Shown here: positions 26,867-36,334 of the stretch, in pieces | Layout of the letters: every line of letters starts with the position of its first letter | How positions within the stretch are numbered: position 1 is the first letter of the stretch | Assembly (NCBI GenBank): GCA_965246765.1 | Contig: CBDFFJ010000004.1 | Coordinates: 186,001 to 250,000 of the forward strand | From: UBA1952 sp965246765 | Lineage (GTDB): Bacteria > Bacteroidota > Bacteroidia > Chitinophagales > Chitinophagaceae | Direction of reading: 5' to 3' | DNA length: 64,000 nucleotides | Program-made: the position numbers and the translations under genes | The notes under the pieces: generated by a model | The model's database searches: none | What the model saw: the letters and a program-made list of their open reading frames with translations, nothing else | What the model was told of the DNA's origin: nothing

Positions 26867-28834
26867 TTACTTAATCATTGAGCGGAAGACCGGCTCCTCC
26901 ACTTTAACGGGATATTTCGCCCGCAGCTCGGCATTCCATGTTTTTTCAAGCGCATCCTGATATTCCGCAACCGCATATCCGCGCGCTTCGTCCAGTGTCT
27001 TCGGAGCAGCCTGCACATATACGCTCTCCGTTTTCACTACAGTGTAGCTGCCGTCTGCCGCGCGTGCGGGCTCGCTTAGCCTGCCCTTTTGGATACCGCT
27101 CTGAGGCACGTCCTTGAATTTGGAATATTCATAACGGCCTTTTTGCGCATTGAAGGCATCGGGCGTATTCTCGGTATTCAGGGCTTTGTACAGGTCTTCT
27201 TCTTTGGTGCCTGCTTTTTGCAGCATGGTAAGGCCTTTCTTCATAGCTGCCTCATCTCGGAAATGATAAACGGTGCCCTGGAAACCCGGTTCCCATTGCC
27301 ATTTGCCGGTGTTTTTGCTGTAAAAGCTTTTGAGCCCCGTCGTGTCGCGCGAGGCCTTGCCCCATACGTTCCGGTCCATCAGTTCAAAAAGCATAATACC
27401 GTTGCGGTATTCTTCCATCAGGTTGCGGAAGTCAACGTTATTCTCCGCGAGGTAATGCTCTTCGTAATCATTCACCGTTCGTTCCACGTACAGCTTGTAG
27501 ATATCATTCATCACAGCCTGCTTAGGGCCATTCAGGCGGCCGCGCGTAAGGCCTTCTGCGAAGGTCATAAAATCGCTCTGCATATACTTATTGCCGCCAA
27601 GCTCAAAAATGGGTGTATTCATACCGCTGAAATCCGCGCCGCGGAAAGTATTGGCTTTTGCGCCCGTATCGGGTAGGGCATTGATGCGGGCCATAACGGG
27701 CTGCATTGCTGCCGGATATTCTTTAAAGCCATGCTGCTGCTTGATTCGGCTCATAAATTGCTCTTGTGCAATGGTGGCACGCGCGTCATTATCCACTCGG
27801 CGACGGATGCCATCCTGCAATGAGTCAAATGGCTTCAGTGGCATTTTCCGCAGAAGCTTGACGATATGAAAGCCATATTCCGTCTGAATTGGCGCCGACA
27901 CATCGCCGGGCTTTTTTAATGCAAAGGCGGCATTCTCAAACGCAGGAGCCATGCGCCCGGCGCCAAATGGCTGTAACACGCCATGCTCGGCAATAGTCAG
28001 CTTGTCTTCGGAATAGCGCGCTACAAGGGTATCAAACGATACGCCCTGCGCGGCCATCATCTCAATGCTGTCTGCGCGGCGACGTGCCGCTGCTATGCCG
28101 GCCTCGCCCTTGCTTTTTGGTGTCAGGAGCAGAATGTGCGCGACCTGCACCTCGCCGCGCGCGGGGCGCTTGTCAAGCACTTTCAGAATATGATAGCCGA
28201 ATTGTGTGCGGAAAGGGGGAGACACCTTGCCAACGGGCGTTGCATAGGCCGCGTTTTCAAATGGATAAACGGTCTGAAGGCTTGTCAGATAACCGATATC
28301 ACCGCCGGCCTCGCGGGTGCCGCGGTCGTCTGAAAACGCGCTGGCGAGTTTTGCAAAGTCTGCCTTGCCTTTTGTGATTGCCTTGTAAAGGCTGTCAATC
28401 TTTGCGTAAGCCTTTGCCGTGTCTGCCGGCTGTGCATTTTGCGGAGCTGATATAAGGATATGAGTGACGTGCAGTTCTTCCTTCATCCGGTCATATACTT
28501 CGTGAACCAGGCGGTTGGTGACTTCCTTATCTGTCAGGTAATTTTTTGAAAGCTGATGCCGATAGTTGTCTAACTCTGCGGCAATGCTTTGCACGGTGTC
28601 CAGCTTCATGCCTTCTGCCTCGTGCACTTTCATCTTGAAGAGCGAGTACAGGTCAAGGTATTCGCTGAGCGCGGGTTCCGAAAAATCCGTCTTCTTATTG
28701 ATGCTGTTTTTTTGATAGACCCGCAGAAACTCCTGCTTGCTTACCGGCATTCCGCCGTAAGTAAAGAGCGTCTGGGCCTGAAGGGAAAGGGTGATTGCGC
28801 CTGTTGCAAAACAGGATAATACCAGCTTACGCAT
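26867..28834 (-). CDS. Periplasmic peptidyl-prolyl isomerase with two parvulin domains
   Basis: 655 residues. A signal peptide MRKLVLSCFATGAITLSLQAQ is followed by a SurA-like N-terminal helical region. Two parvulin rotamase domains lie at about 125-230 (VTHILISAPQ... GDIGYLTSLQTVYPFENAAY) and 235-345 (VAHILLLTPKSKGE... FGAGRMAPAFENAAF). A long C-terminal region of unknown fold ends the protein. It probably assists outer-membrane protein folding. The start at 28834 precedes the signal peptide; a 22-codon extension was rejected. Confidence 0.88.
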   Translation of the reverse strand: MRKLVLSCFATGAITLSLQAQTLFTYGGMPVSKQEFLRVYQKNSINKKTDFSEPALSEYLDLYSLFKMKVHEAEGMKLDTVQSIAAELDNYRHQLSKNYLTDKEVTNRLVHEVYDRMKEELHVTHILISAPQNAQPADTAKAYAKIDSLYKAITKGKADFAKLASAFSDDRGTREAGGDIGYLTSLQTVYPFENAAYATPVGKVSPPFRTQFGYHILKVLDKRPARGEVQVAHILLLTPKSKGEAGIAAARRRADSIEMMAAQGVSFDTLVARYSEDKLTIAEHGVLQPFGAGRMAPAFENAAFALKKPGDVSAPIQTEYGFHIVKLLRKMPLKPFDSLQDGIRRRVDNDARATIAQEQFMSRIKQQHGFKEYPAAMQPVMARINALPDTGAKANTFRGADFSGMNTPIFELGGNKYMQSDFMTFAEGLTRGRLNGPKQAVMNDIYKLYVERTVNDYEEHYLAENNVDFRNLMEEYRNGIMLFELMDRNVWGKASRDTTGLKSFYSKNTGKWQWEPGFQGTVYHFRDEAAMKKGLTMLQKAGTKEEDLYKALNTENTPDAFNAQKGRYEYSKFKDVPQSGIQKGRLSEPARAADGSYTVVKTESVYVQAAPKTLDEARGYAVAEYQDALEKTWNAELRAKYPVKVEEPVFRSMIK

Positions 28835-28956
28835 GTATGTGTTAAGTGTGTTTGGTATGGTAATAAGTAGCGTGTAAAAAGCGGATAGGCTGACGTGCAA
28901 GGAGACAATTCAATACAAATTGCCGTCGCCGCCTGTCAACCTATCCTGATACCGGC

Positions 28957-30396
28957 TTACCGCCCGGCTTGCTTATCCTTCCGCTCCAGCATCTCTATAA
29001 CCTGGCCGACGTTGGAGTGGTCAATACGCTTGCCGCGGATGATTTTTTTCTCGTCCAGCAAATATAGCACCGGCGTGCTATAGACGTCATACTTCGTGCG
29101 GAAGTCGCTTTCGTGATTCGGGTCGTACACGTTTGTCCAGTCCTCAATGTGATTCTTCTTGATGAAGTCCTGCCACTGCTGCGGATCGTCTTCTGTCCGC
29201 ACAGCGTAGATCTTAACGCCCTTGGCTTTTAGCGATGCCCGGTAAGCAGAGTCAATCTTTGGAATCTCCTGCTGGCAGTGTCCGCAGGACGGCGTCCAGA
29301 AAACAACCAGAGTGTACTTTGCCTTTACGGATGAAAGCGGAATCTTCTTTCCGCTGAAATCCTCCATATTTATTTCAGGAGCTACGTTGCCGATTACGTT
29401 AGGCGCAATCTTCTGTACGCGATCCACGTATTTCTGCAGGTCCTCGTTTGTCAGCCAATAGGCGTCGCCCTTCATGTAATACTTCTCCACGAGATAGACG
29501 AACAGTTCGTCCATGCCCATGATCTTGCTGTTTTCCGCATTCCGTGTGACCCACCAAAGCGTATATTTAAACAAGTCTTTGGAACCGCGGGTTCGTGCGA
29601 GCAATGTATCGCTTTCTTTTTCCTGGCTATCTACATAAGGCAGCACAAGCTTGTTGAAATATTCTTCCAGCTTTGCATCATATAGGGGCGACTGGATCAG
29701 GCGATTGTCCTTGAAGTTGAAGTTGTCCCAATAGTGCTGCTTGTAATAACGGTAGGCGAAAGAGGAGTCTTCCTTGCCGTCAGCAAGCATATGCTTGCCG
29801 TCGGGCACCACGGGCACCATAATAGCTTTAAAAATATTGGTAAGAAGCGTATTGGGATATTTGGAAATGTAGTCAGTACGATACTTCATCAGTTGCTCAT
29901 TGGCCGCCGCCGCTTTGGTTCTTACTGCAGTGGTATCGGCTTTATTCTTAGCTACGCGGATCTCCTGCTGCAGCTTTTGCTGACCTTCGCCAAAGTCTTT
30001 CAGAAAGCGCTCATAGGCGATAAAGCGCTCATTCTCAGGCGAGCCTTTCACGATGATTCCATCGGGCAGATTGGTTGAGGTGGCAGTCATGCTCATCTCG
30101 TCGCCGTTATTCAGCAAGAACTCAAAAAAGGTCTTGTGGTCGGAAAGCAGGATAATATAGATCCCTCCAACCAGCTCCTCCTTGCTTTGCAGAACAGCCA
30201 CATTGTTCTTGTCAAACCTGGCTGAGTCCGCTTTGTAAATTGTGGGCAGCGCCTTACCATAGTAGTGAGCCAGATAGACAAGACTATCCTTCAGGTTCAG
30301 GTCGGTAAACTTGAGCGTGATTTTGTAGCCGTCTTTAGCAGATGCAGCGCCCGCAAAGCCAGCAAGCAGTGCTACGAACAGAAGAAGTTTTTTCAT
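28957..30396 (-). CDS. TlpA-like thiol-disulfide oxidoreductase with DUF4369/DUF5106-type N-terminal part
   Basis: 479 residues. A signal peptide MKKLLLFVALLAGFAGAASA precedes a beta-rich N-terminal domain (about 22-110), a helical middle domain (about 120-335) and a thioredoxin domain (about 340-470). The redox motif is CGHC in FWTPSCGHCQQEIPKID, and the cis-proline region is VYSTPVLYLLD. It is expected in the periplasm or on the outer membrane as a reductase. This architecture is common in Bacteroidota. It lies 122 bases before the parvulin gene on the same strand. Confidence 0.87.
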   Translation of the reverse strand: MKKLLLFVALLAGFAGAASAKDGYKITLKFTDLNLKDSLVYLAHYYGKALPTIYKADSARFDKNNVAVLQSKEELVGGIYIILLSDHKTFFEFLLNNGDEMSMTATSTNLPDGIIVKGSPENERFIAYERFLKDFGEGQQKLQQEIRVAKNKADTTAVRTKAAAANEQLMKYRTDYISKYPNTLLTNIFKAIMVPVVPDGKHMLADGKEDSSFAYRYYKQHYWDNFNFKDNRLIQSPLYDAKLEEYFNKLVLPYVDSQEKESDTLLARTRGSKDLFKYTLWWVTRNAENSKIMGMDELFVYLVEKYYMKGDAYWLTNEDLQKYVDRVQKIAPNVIGNVAPEINMEDFSGKKIPLSSVKAKYTLVVFWTPSCGHCQQEIPKIDSAYRASLKAKGVKIYAVRTEDDPQQWQDFIKKNHIEDWTNVYDPNHESDFRTKYDVYSTPVLYLLDEKKIIRGKRIDHSNVGQVIEMLERKDKQAGR

Positions 30397-30404
30397 GATA
30401 AATG

Positions 30405-30474
30405 TGGTGTGAAATTAGTGCGATTGAAGCAGATAGAGACGCGTGGCCTGAAAGATGAGTTTGGTGTGAAATTA
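30405..30474. repeat. 13-bp direct repeat in the redoxin-hutI spacer
   Basis: TGGTGTGAAATTA occurs at 30405-30417 and again at 30462-30474. The spacer is the likely promoter region of the redoxin gene. It may be chance, a duplication, or a pair of binding sites. Confidence 0.35.
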
Positions 30475-30488
30475 TATTTAGGCGGGCT

Positions 30489-31745
30489 TTAACAGCCTGC
30501 CCCTGCTACGCGCTTCCCGTCTATCAGCAACATTTCCACAGGATTGTTGCCATAGTCATAAGCTATGTATGAAGGGGATGTCATGGGCTTAGTGACGATA
30601 AGATTCGCGCATTTACCAACGGCAATGCTGCCGATCTCATGCTGGAGCTCCAATGCGGCAGCGCCGTTCAAAGTAACTGCATTGATCGCCTCTTCCGGCA
30701 GCATCTTCATTTGCGTACAGGCAATAGTCAGAAGCAGGGGCACATTTCCGCTCGGGCAGCTTCCGGGGTTATAATCGGTTGCGAGGCATACGGGCAAGCC
30801 TGCATCTATCATGGCGCGCGCGGGTTGATAATGCATGCCCAGGAAGAATGCCGCGCCGGGCAGCAGGGTCGGTATAGTTGCAGACGCTTTAAGCGCCTGA
30901 ATCTCCGCGTCGCCTATGCACTCAAGGTGATCAACAGAGACAGCCCTGTGCTTTACGCCTATTTGCACACCGCCGCTGATATGCAACTGATTGGCGTGGA
31001 TCTTTGGTTTGAGGCCATGTGCATCCGCTGCGGTCAATAGTCGGTCTGTGTCTGCCACACTGAAAAAGCCTTCCTCGCAAAACACGTCCATGTAATCCGC
31101 AAGCCCTTCGTCCGCCACCCGCGGCAGCATCTCATCAATTATCAGGCTTATATAGCCCTGCTTGTCGTCGCGGAACTCCTGCGGGTAGGCGTGGGCAGCG
31201 AGAAAAGAAGCTTTTACCGGAATAGGCAGTGTCTCTTTCAACCGGCGGATGACGCGCAGCATCTTGAGCTCTGCCTCCGTGTTCAGGCCATATCCGCTTT
31301 TAATCTCAATAGCCCCGGTTCCCTGTGCCATTACCTGCAGTACCCGCAAGAGCGACTGATCGAACAGCTCTGATTCGTCCATGCCATTCAGGCGCTTTGC
31401 TGAATTGAGGATTCCGCCGCCCCGCGCGGCAATCTCCGCATAGCTGAGCCCGCGCATGCGATCTACAAACTCTCCGTCGCGCGGACCGGCAAACACGATA
31501 TGGGTGTGAGAATCGCACCATGCCGGCAGCACAATCCGGCCCACGGCACTGATCGTTTCATCGGCCCGGAACTCCGGTAGCGATTCCATACTGCCGAAAG
31601 AATGAATGCGGCCCCCCTCTGCAAGTAGCCAGGCATTTTCCAGGGCAGAAAGCTCCGCCATTTCGGCGCCGGAAATCCGTGACTTACGCACGCTGCCCCG
31701 CTCAATTCCGGCCAGCAGCTTTATCTCGGTGATCAGGGTTCTCAT
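30489..31745 (-). CDS. hutI: Imidazolonepropionase
   Basis: 418 residues of the amidohydrolase superfamily. It hydrolyses 4-imidazolone-5-propanoate to N-formimino-L-glutamate in histidine breakdown. The metal site is CDSHTHIVFAG, with later histidines in SFLAAHAYP and IHANQLH and the aspartate in CLATDYNPGSCPSGN. Long hut-type motifs such as RGGGILNSAKRL and GTGAIEIKSGYGL make the assignment firm. The ATG at 31745 is used, because an 86-codon extension overlaps the divergent gene. The other hut genes are not in the window. Confidence 0.94.
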   Translation of the reverse strand: MRTLITEIKLLAGIERGSVRKSRISGAEMAELSALENAWLLAEGGRIHSFGSMESLPEFRADETISAVGRIVLPAWCDSHTHIVFAGPRDGEFVDRMRGLSYAEIAARGGGILNSAKRLNGMDESELFDQSLLRVLQVMAQGTGAIEIKSGYGLNTEAELKMLRVIRRLKETLPIPVKASFLAAHAYPQEFRDDKQGYISLIIDEMLPRVADEGLADYMDVFCEEGFFSVADTDRLLTAADAHGLKPKIHANQLHISGGVQIGVKHRAVSVDHLECIGDAEIQALKASATIPTLLPGAAFFLGMHYQPARAMIDAGLPVCLATDYNPGSCPSGNVPLLLTIACTQMKMLPEEAINAVTLNGAAALELQHEIGSIAVGKCANLIVTKPMTSPSYIAYDYGNNPVEMLLIDGKRVAGAGC

Positions 31746-31831
31746 GTTCTGGATGGCTTCAGACCCCCATGCAAGCTGCCGCCTTTTATAAAGTTGACAA
31801 ACGGACAGGGAGGGGCGGCGCTGTAGCGGCG

Positions 31832-31839
31832 TAATTTCG
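31832..31839 (+). promoter_or_regulatory. -7-like box upstream of the C45 acyltransferase gene
   Basis: TAATTTCG fits TAnnTT(T/C)G and ends ten bases before the GTG start at 31850. It suggests a very short leader. No -33 element is seen. Confidence 0.3.
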
Positions 31840-31849
31840 TTCACTCTCT

Positions 31850-33517
31850 GTGCGCATCCTAAAAAAAATCCTGAAAATATGTGGCTGGACGCTGACGGCG
31901 CTTCTTGTACTGATTGTTGTGTTTTGCACCTATGTCTATAGCGTAAGCGATCCGAAGCCGCCAAGGGTGGCCGACACGTCTGCGCTCCTGCTTCAGGCGG
32001 CACATCAGGAGGGCACGCTTTATACCATCGGCGCTAACGACTGGATTCGCAGAAATGAATACGGGCTCTACGAAATGTACGTTTCCGGCAAGCCTTACGA
32101 GCGCGGCGTGAAGGCCGGCAAGCTATCCGCCCCGCTGATCACTGCCCAAGAGAAAGCCTTTACCGATCAGATCCGGCAGATGATTCCCTCACCCGGCTAT
32201 CTCAGGTTCCTGCGCTACATCGTAGGGTTTATGAACCGGAATCTTTCGGCCTCGGTAGATTCTGAAAACAAGGAAGAAATTTATGGCATCTCCCATGCGG
32301 CGGCAGATTCATTTAGCTGGATTGGCAGCAACTATGCGCGGATTCTCAACTACCATGCGGCCCATGATATAGGGCATGCGCTCCAAAGCATGATGCTTGT
32401 TGGCTGCACCTCCTTTGGCGCCTGGGGCGAAAAGACGGCTGATGGCGCGCTGCTTATCGGCAGAAATTTTGACTTCTGGGTAGGAGACGAGTTCGCGGAA
32501 AACAAGATCATTGCATTCTACGCTCCGGATAACGGCCACAAATTCATGTTTGTAACCTGGGGCGGCTTTACAGGCGTCGTATCCGGCATGAATGAGGCGG
32601 GCCTTACCGTCACTATTAACGCGGCGAAGTCCAAAATTCCCTTTGGGGCGGCAACGCCGGTTTCGCTTGTGGCCCGGGAAATCTTACAATATGCCGGAAA
32701 TATCGGCGAAGCTGTGACTATTGCAAAAAGCAAAAAGATGTTTGTCTCAGAGAGTTTTCTGGTAGGCAGCGCCGCCGACCATAAAGCAGTGACGATTGAA
32801 AAAACGCCGGATGAGCTGGCCGTTTTTGATCCGGAAGGCGACAACATCCTTTGCACCAATCACTATCAGAGCACGCACTTTGCAAACCAGGCGCTGAATA
32901 AAGAGCAGAAGGACAAAAGCGCTTCCATATACCGTTACCAGCGTCTGCAGGAGCTGATGCTCCGCAGCAATCCCCTTACGCCTCAAAAGGCAGCCGGCAT
33001 TCTGCGCGACCGCCGTGGCCTGCACGATGCTGACATTGGCAATGGAAATGAAAAAGCAGTAAACCAGCTGATCGCCCATCACAGCATCATTTTTTCGCCT
33101 GACAGCCTGCGGGTTTGGGTAAGCACATCTCCATGGCAGCTCGGGGCCTACGTATGCTACGATTTAAAGAAGATTTTTGCGATGAAAGGCCTGCGGCGCG
33201 ATACGGCTATTGCCGACAATGCCCGCAACATCCCGCCTGACACCTTTCTTTATACGCAGGCATATCGTGATTTTATCCGCTTTCGCGGTAACAAGCTCTC
33301 GCTGTCCCGGAAAGGCCCGGTAGATACAGGCCTTACTGTAAGCAGTAATCCGATGTACTACGATGCTTACCGCGTGGCGGGCGACTATTGTGTGTCGCAG
33401 AAATGGTGGACGGCGGCAAAGGCCTATTATGTCGCCGCGCTTCAGCACCAGGTGGCTACTATCACTGAGCGGGAGGCCATCCGGAAAAAGATCGCAGTCT
33501 GCGAAAAGAAGATGTAG
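31850..33517 (+). CDS. C45-family autoproteolytic acyltransferase/hydrolase
   Basis: 555 residues. An N-terminal membrane anchor (TLTALLVLIVVFCTYVYSV) is followed by an N-terminal nucleophile hydrolase domain. C186 in MLVGCTSFGAWG is the expected autoprocessing and catalytic cysteine of the acyl-CoA:6-aminopenicillanate-acyltransferase-like family (C45). GRNFDFW and CTNHYQS are further family motifs. The start is GTG at 31850. To my knowledge related proteins occur in flexirubin/aryl-polyene clusters beside DUF2062 glycosyltransferases, which is the next gene here, but no polyene synthase genes are in the window. Confidence 0.78.
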   Translation: MRILKKILKICGWTLTALLVLIVVFCTYVYSVSDPKPPRVADTSALLLQAAHQEGTLYTIGANDWIRRNEYGLYEMYVSGKPYERGVKAGKLSAPLITAQEKAFTDQIRQMIPSPGYLRFLRYIVGFMNRNLSASVDSENKEEIYGISHAAADSFSWIGSNYARILNYHAAHDIGHALQSMMLVGCTSFGAWGEKTADGALLIGRNFDFWVGDEFAENKIIAFYAPDNGHKFMFVTWGGFTGVVSGMNEAGLTVTINAAKSKIPFGAATPVSLVAREILQYAGNIGEAVTIAKSKKMFVSESFLVGSAADHKAVTIEKTPDELAVFDPEGDNILCTNHYQSTHFANQALNKEQKDKSASIYRYQRLQELMLRSNPLTPQKAAGILRDRRGLHDADIGNGNEKAVNQLIAHHSIIFSPDSLRVWVSTSPWQLGAYVCYDLKKIFAMKGLRRDTAIADNARNIPPDTFLYTQAYRDFIRFRGNKLSLSRKGPVDTGLTVSSNPMYYDAYRVAGDYCVSQKWWTAAKAYYVAALQHQVATITEREAIRKKIAVCEKKM

Positions 33518-33583
33518 TTACGACGCTCATCTTTGCGGCCGCGCGCCATCGCAGCACACCACTTTTAAGTCTTGAGAGTCATC

Positions 33584-34783
33584 ATGCAGCCACTTCCTAC
33601 ATACCAGGACGAGTTCCGGCAGTTGAAGACTTGCGTGCTTCTGCCGACATACAATAATGCCCGGACTTTGAAGGCTGTTATTGAGGATGTGTTGAAATTT
33701 ACGACCAACCTGATAGTGATCAATGACGGTTCTACCGACAACACTGCCAGGATTCTTACCGCGTATGCTCAGCTCCGGATAATCACTTATGCTGACAATC
33801 GCGGCAAAGGATACGCCTTGCGCAGGGGTTTGCGGGCAGCGGCAGAAGAAGGTTATGAGTACGCAATAACCCTTGACAGCGACGGGCAGCATTTTGCCTC
33901 CGACCTCCCCGTCTTCCTGGCCGAAATCCGTAAAACACCGGATGCACTGCTTGTAGGCGCGCGCAACATGCAGGTTGAAAACGTGCCTGTAAAAAGCTCT
34001 TTTGGCAATCGGTTCTCCAACTTCTGGTTTTGGTTTAACACACATATTCGTCTTCCCGACACGCAGAGCGGCTATCGTCTTTATCCCGTACAGCGCATCG
34101 GCCGCAGGCGTTATTTTACCCGCAAGTATGAGTTTGAGATTGAAGTGCTGGTACGGGCAGCCTGGAGTGGGGTAGCAGTGCGTCCGGTTCCCGTCTCCGT
34201 GTACTACCCACCTGCTAAGGAGCGCGTATCACACTTCAGGCCATTCAAAGATTTCAGTCGCATCTCGGTGCTAAATACGGTTCTGGTGCTGATAGCATTA
34301 TTGTGGATAAAGCCGCGGGATCTGGTGACCAGCGCATTTACAACGGCCGGTTGGCGAATGCTCTGGCAAATGCTGTTTCAACATCCGGAAGAAAGTAATT
34401 TGCGAAAGGCCGCGTCAGTAGGATTTGGCGCATTCATGGGAATAGTGCCGGTCTGGGGCTTTCAGCTGCTCATAGGCATTCCGCTCGCGCTCATTATGCG
34501 ACTGAACAAAGGCCTCTTTCTTGTAGCGGCCAACGTAAGCATCTTTCCTTTCATTGTGTTCTGGCTCGCTGCATCCCTGGCGCTGGGCAAATGGATATTG
34601 CGGTACAATAGCTGGAGCTTTCACCTTCAAGGCATCACCCTCGCACATGTCCGGCAGGATGGCTACGCCTTCTTTTTAGGTGGAAGCGCGCTGGCAGTTG
34701 GGGCCGGCCTGGCAGCCTTTTCGATTACCTGGGTGGGACTAAGCCTGTTCAGACGGCCGGCGACCGGTAGGGCAGTAAAATGA
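33584..34783 (+). CDS. GT2 glycosyltransferase fused to DUF2062
   Basis: 399 residues. The N-terminal GT2 domain (about 10-220) has VLLPTYNNARTL, the acceptor loop VINDGSTDNTA and the TLDSDGQH metal motif. After about residue 230 a membrane-spanning C-terminal region contains a DUF2062 segment (AASVGFGAFMGIVPVWGFQLLIGIPLALIMRLNK). An earlier TTG at 33572 is possible, but the ATG at 33584 fits the domain. The acceptor is unknown; a membrane lipid or pigment is plausible given the neighbour. A bidirectional terminator follows directly. Confidence 0.85.
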   Translation: MQPLPTYQDEFRQLKTCVLLPTYNNARTLKAVIEDVLKFTTNLIVINDGSTDNTARILTAYAQLRIITYADNRGKGYALRRGLRAAAEEGYEYAITLDSDGQHFASDLPVFLAEIRKTPDALLVGARNMQVENVPVKSSFGNRFSNFWFWFNTHIRLPDTQSGYRLYPVQRIGRRRYFTRKYEFEIEVLVRAAWSGVAVRPVPVSVYYPPAKERVSHFRPFKDFSRISVLNTVLVLIALLWIKPRDLVTSAFTTAGWRMLWQMLFQHPEESNLRKAASVGFGAFMGIVPVWGFQLLIGIPLALIMRLNKGLFLVAANVSIFPFIVFWLAASLALGKWILRYNSWSFHLQGITLAHVRQDGYAFFLGGSALAVGAGLAAFSITWVGLSLFRRPATGRAVK

Positions 34784-34808
34784 AAAAGCTGCCAGAAGGC
34801 AGCTTTTT
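34783..34808. terminator. Bidirectional terminator between the glycosyltransferase gene and rpoD
   Basis: An 11-base stem AAAAAGCTGCC, loop AGAA and GGCAGCTTTTT form a hairpin with A-run and U-run on both sides. It begins at the last base of the glycosyltransferase stop codon and lies 38 bases from the rpoD stop, so it can serve both convergent genes. Confidence 0.88.
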
Positions 34809-34846
34809 CTTAGAAAACGTGCTGGCTGAAGCAACCAGCAAAATTT

Positions 34847-35719
34847 TTATCCGAGATACACCTTCAAAGCATTGCTGTACCGTGCCTTCTGCAGGCGCTT
34901 AATTGCGCGCTCTTTAATCTGGCGGATACGCTCCTTCGTAAGGTCATACTTCTCGCCAATCTCCTCAATCGTTGGCCCGGAATCGCCTTCAAGCCCAAAA
35001 TAAGCAGACAGAATCTCCGCCTCACGCATAGAAAGCGAGTTCAGAATGCGGCGGATTTCATTGCGCAGCGAATCTTTCATCACATCTTCGTCTGTGTCGT
35101 TGGCGCCTTCCAGCAGGTCGCCCATCGCCACATCTTCAGCCTCGTGCACCGGTGCGTCAAGCGACGTATGGCGAGTGTTGGACGTAAAAATGTTCGTGAT
35201 TTCCGTCTCGCTCATGTCCAGGATTTCGGCCAGCTCTTCCGTAGAAGGCTCGCGCTCATGCTCCTGCTCAAAGGCGATGTAGGCCTTGTTGGCCTTGTTG
35301 TAAGTGCCAATCTTGTTCTGAGGAAGGCGTACCAGACGACCCTGCTCGGCAAGTGCCTGAAGGATACTCTGACGAATCCACCATACGGCGTAAGAGATGA
35401 ACTTAAAGCCCTTGGTTTCGTCAAAGCGCTGAGCAGCTTTGATGAGGCCGAGGTTGCCCTCGTTAATCAAGTCAGACAGGCTAAGTCCCTGGTGTTGATA
35501 CTGTTTTGCTACGGAAACGACGAAGCGGAGGTTGGCCTGCACCAGCTTTTCAAGGGCGCGGCGGCCGGCTTCGGGTTCTTTGAGGTTTTTGATTTTCTGG
35601 GCGAGGGTCGTCTCCTCTTCCGGTGTAATCATGGAGATTTTAGAAATCTCCTGCAAATACTTTTCTACCGCCTGCGAATCACGGTTGGTGATTTGCGTAG
35701 CGATTTTTAACTGCCTCAT
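34847..35719 (-). CDS. rpoD: RNA polymerase primary sigma factor, short Bacteroidota form
   Basis: 290 residues. It lacks the long region 1.1 of E. coli sigma-70. Region 1.2 is DSQAVEKYLQEI, region 2 contains LSLSDLINEGNLGLIKAAQRFD and FKFISYAVWWIRQSILQAL, region 3 follows, and region 4 has the helix-turn-helix EEIGEKYDLTKERIRQIKERAIKRL. This sigma reads TTTG/TAnnTTTG promoters in Bacteroidota. The gene is monocistronic, with a terminator past its end and a 600-base gene-free stretch upstream. Confidence 0.95.
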   Translation of the reverse strand: MRQLKIATQITNRDSQAVEKYLQEISKISMITPEEETTLAQKIKNLKEPEAGRRALEKLVQANLRFVVSVAKQYQHQGLSLSDLINEGNLGLIKAAQRFDETKGFKFISYAVWWIRQSILQALAEQGRLVRLPQNKIGTYNKANKAYIAFEQEHEREPSTEELAEILDMSETEITNIFTSNTRHTSLDAPVHEAEDVAMGDLLEGANDTDEDVMKDSLRNEIRRILNSLSMREAEILSAYFGLEGDSGPTIEEIGEKYDLTKERIRQIKERAIKRLQKARYSNALKVYLG

Positions 35720-36334
35720 TAAGAAAAAATAATTTTAATCTAAAAACGTGTAAAAGTAAATCCCCACTGCCAGCAATGCAAGGTGCGCCGAAGAAACCTT
35801 TGTTAAATGGACGCCTTTTTAGCGCCGAACGTTTGGCAGCAAAGGCCTTGCCACCGTATATAGTTTTTCAGCGCTGTGGGTAAGGATGCAGCAAAGATGG
35901 CGAAGTCAATGCCTTTTGCGCGCCGGATTTTGTTGATGAGCGGATAAGGGAGGCCGCTGATTTCTGGCATGAATGTCTGACTTGCTGAACTCTTGCGAAG
36001 CAGACTTCAATTATAGAACTGGAAAATATGTGTTGGATACACTTTGCGAGTCCGTGACATGCCGGCATTCTGGAGACACCAGCAGATTGCGGCTCGGGGC
36101 CGCAATGACAGGTTTGATTGGGCTTTGGAATACTTATCAGGCTGCGGTGTGTAGAGGCACTGGTGGTTGGCGAAGCGCAATCAATGTGTTGTAGCCTGAT
36201 GGTTCCTGTCATTGCGGGCTTGACCCGCAATCTGTTTTATCAGGGCTTTAATAGATGAGCGCACGAGTACCCTCCGTCCAAGGCTGTTCTGCATGCTCGC
36301 GCAAGTGGGGGAGTGAGGGACTAAGCCGAATTGG
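35720..36334. other. Gene-free stretch between rpoD and an accessory gene
   Basis: About 615 bases with no supported gene. The first 100 bases should hold the rpoD promoter. The part around 35900-36080 has no recognisable coding signal, and 36083-36234 holds paired palindromic repeats. The open reading frames here translate to strings such as RVKPAMTG and CHCGPEPQ, which come from common intergenic repeats and not from genes. Confidence 0.6.
36083..36234. repeat. Pair of 30-bp palindromic repeats in inverted orientation
   Basis: The left copy at 36083-36112 (beginning CAGATTGCGGC, ending GCAATGACAGG) and the right copy at 36205-36234 are inverted complements except for bases around the centre. 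Each is itself a hairpin. Inside the pair, ATCAGGCT at 36136-36143 and AGCCTGAT at 36193-36200 are a further perfect inverted pair, so the whole element can fold into one cruciform-like structure. It is a REP/BIME-like or small MITE-like element of a type widely dispersed in bacterial genomes. Confidence 0.7.

Noticed and set aside
31746..32003. N-terminal extension of hutI by 86 residues
   Set aside because: It overlaps the divergent C45 gene start and has no similarity to imidazolonepropionase.
35868..36230. 120-codon frame containing MRVKPAMTG and CHCGPEPQ
   Set aside because: These peptides are translations of common dispersed intergenic repeats, not a gene.
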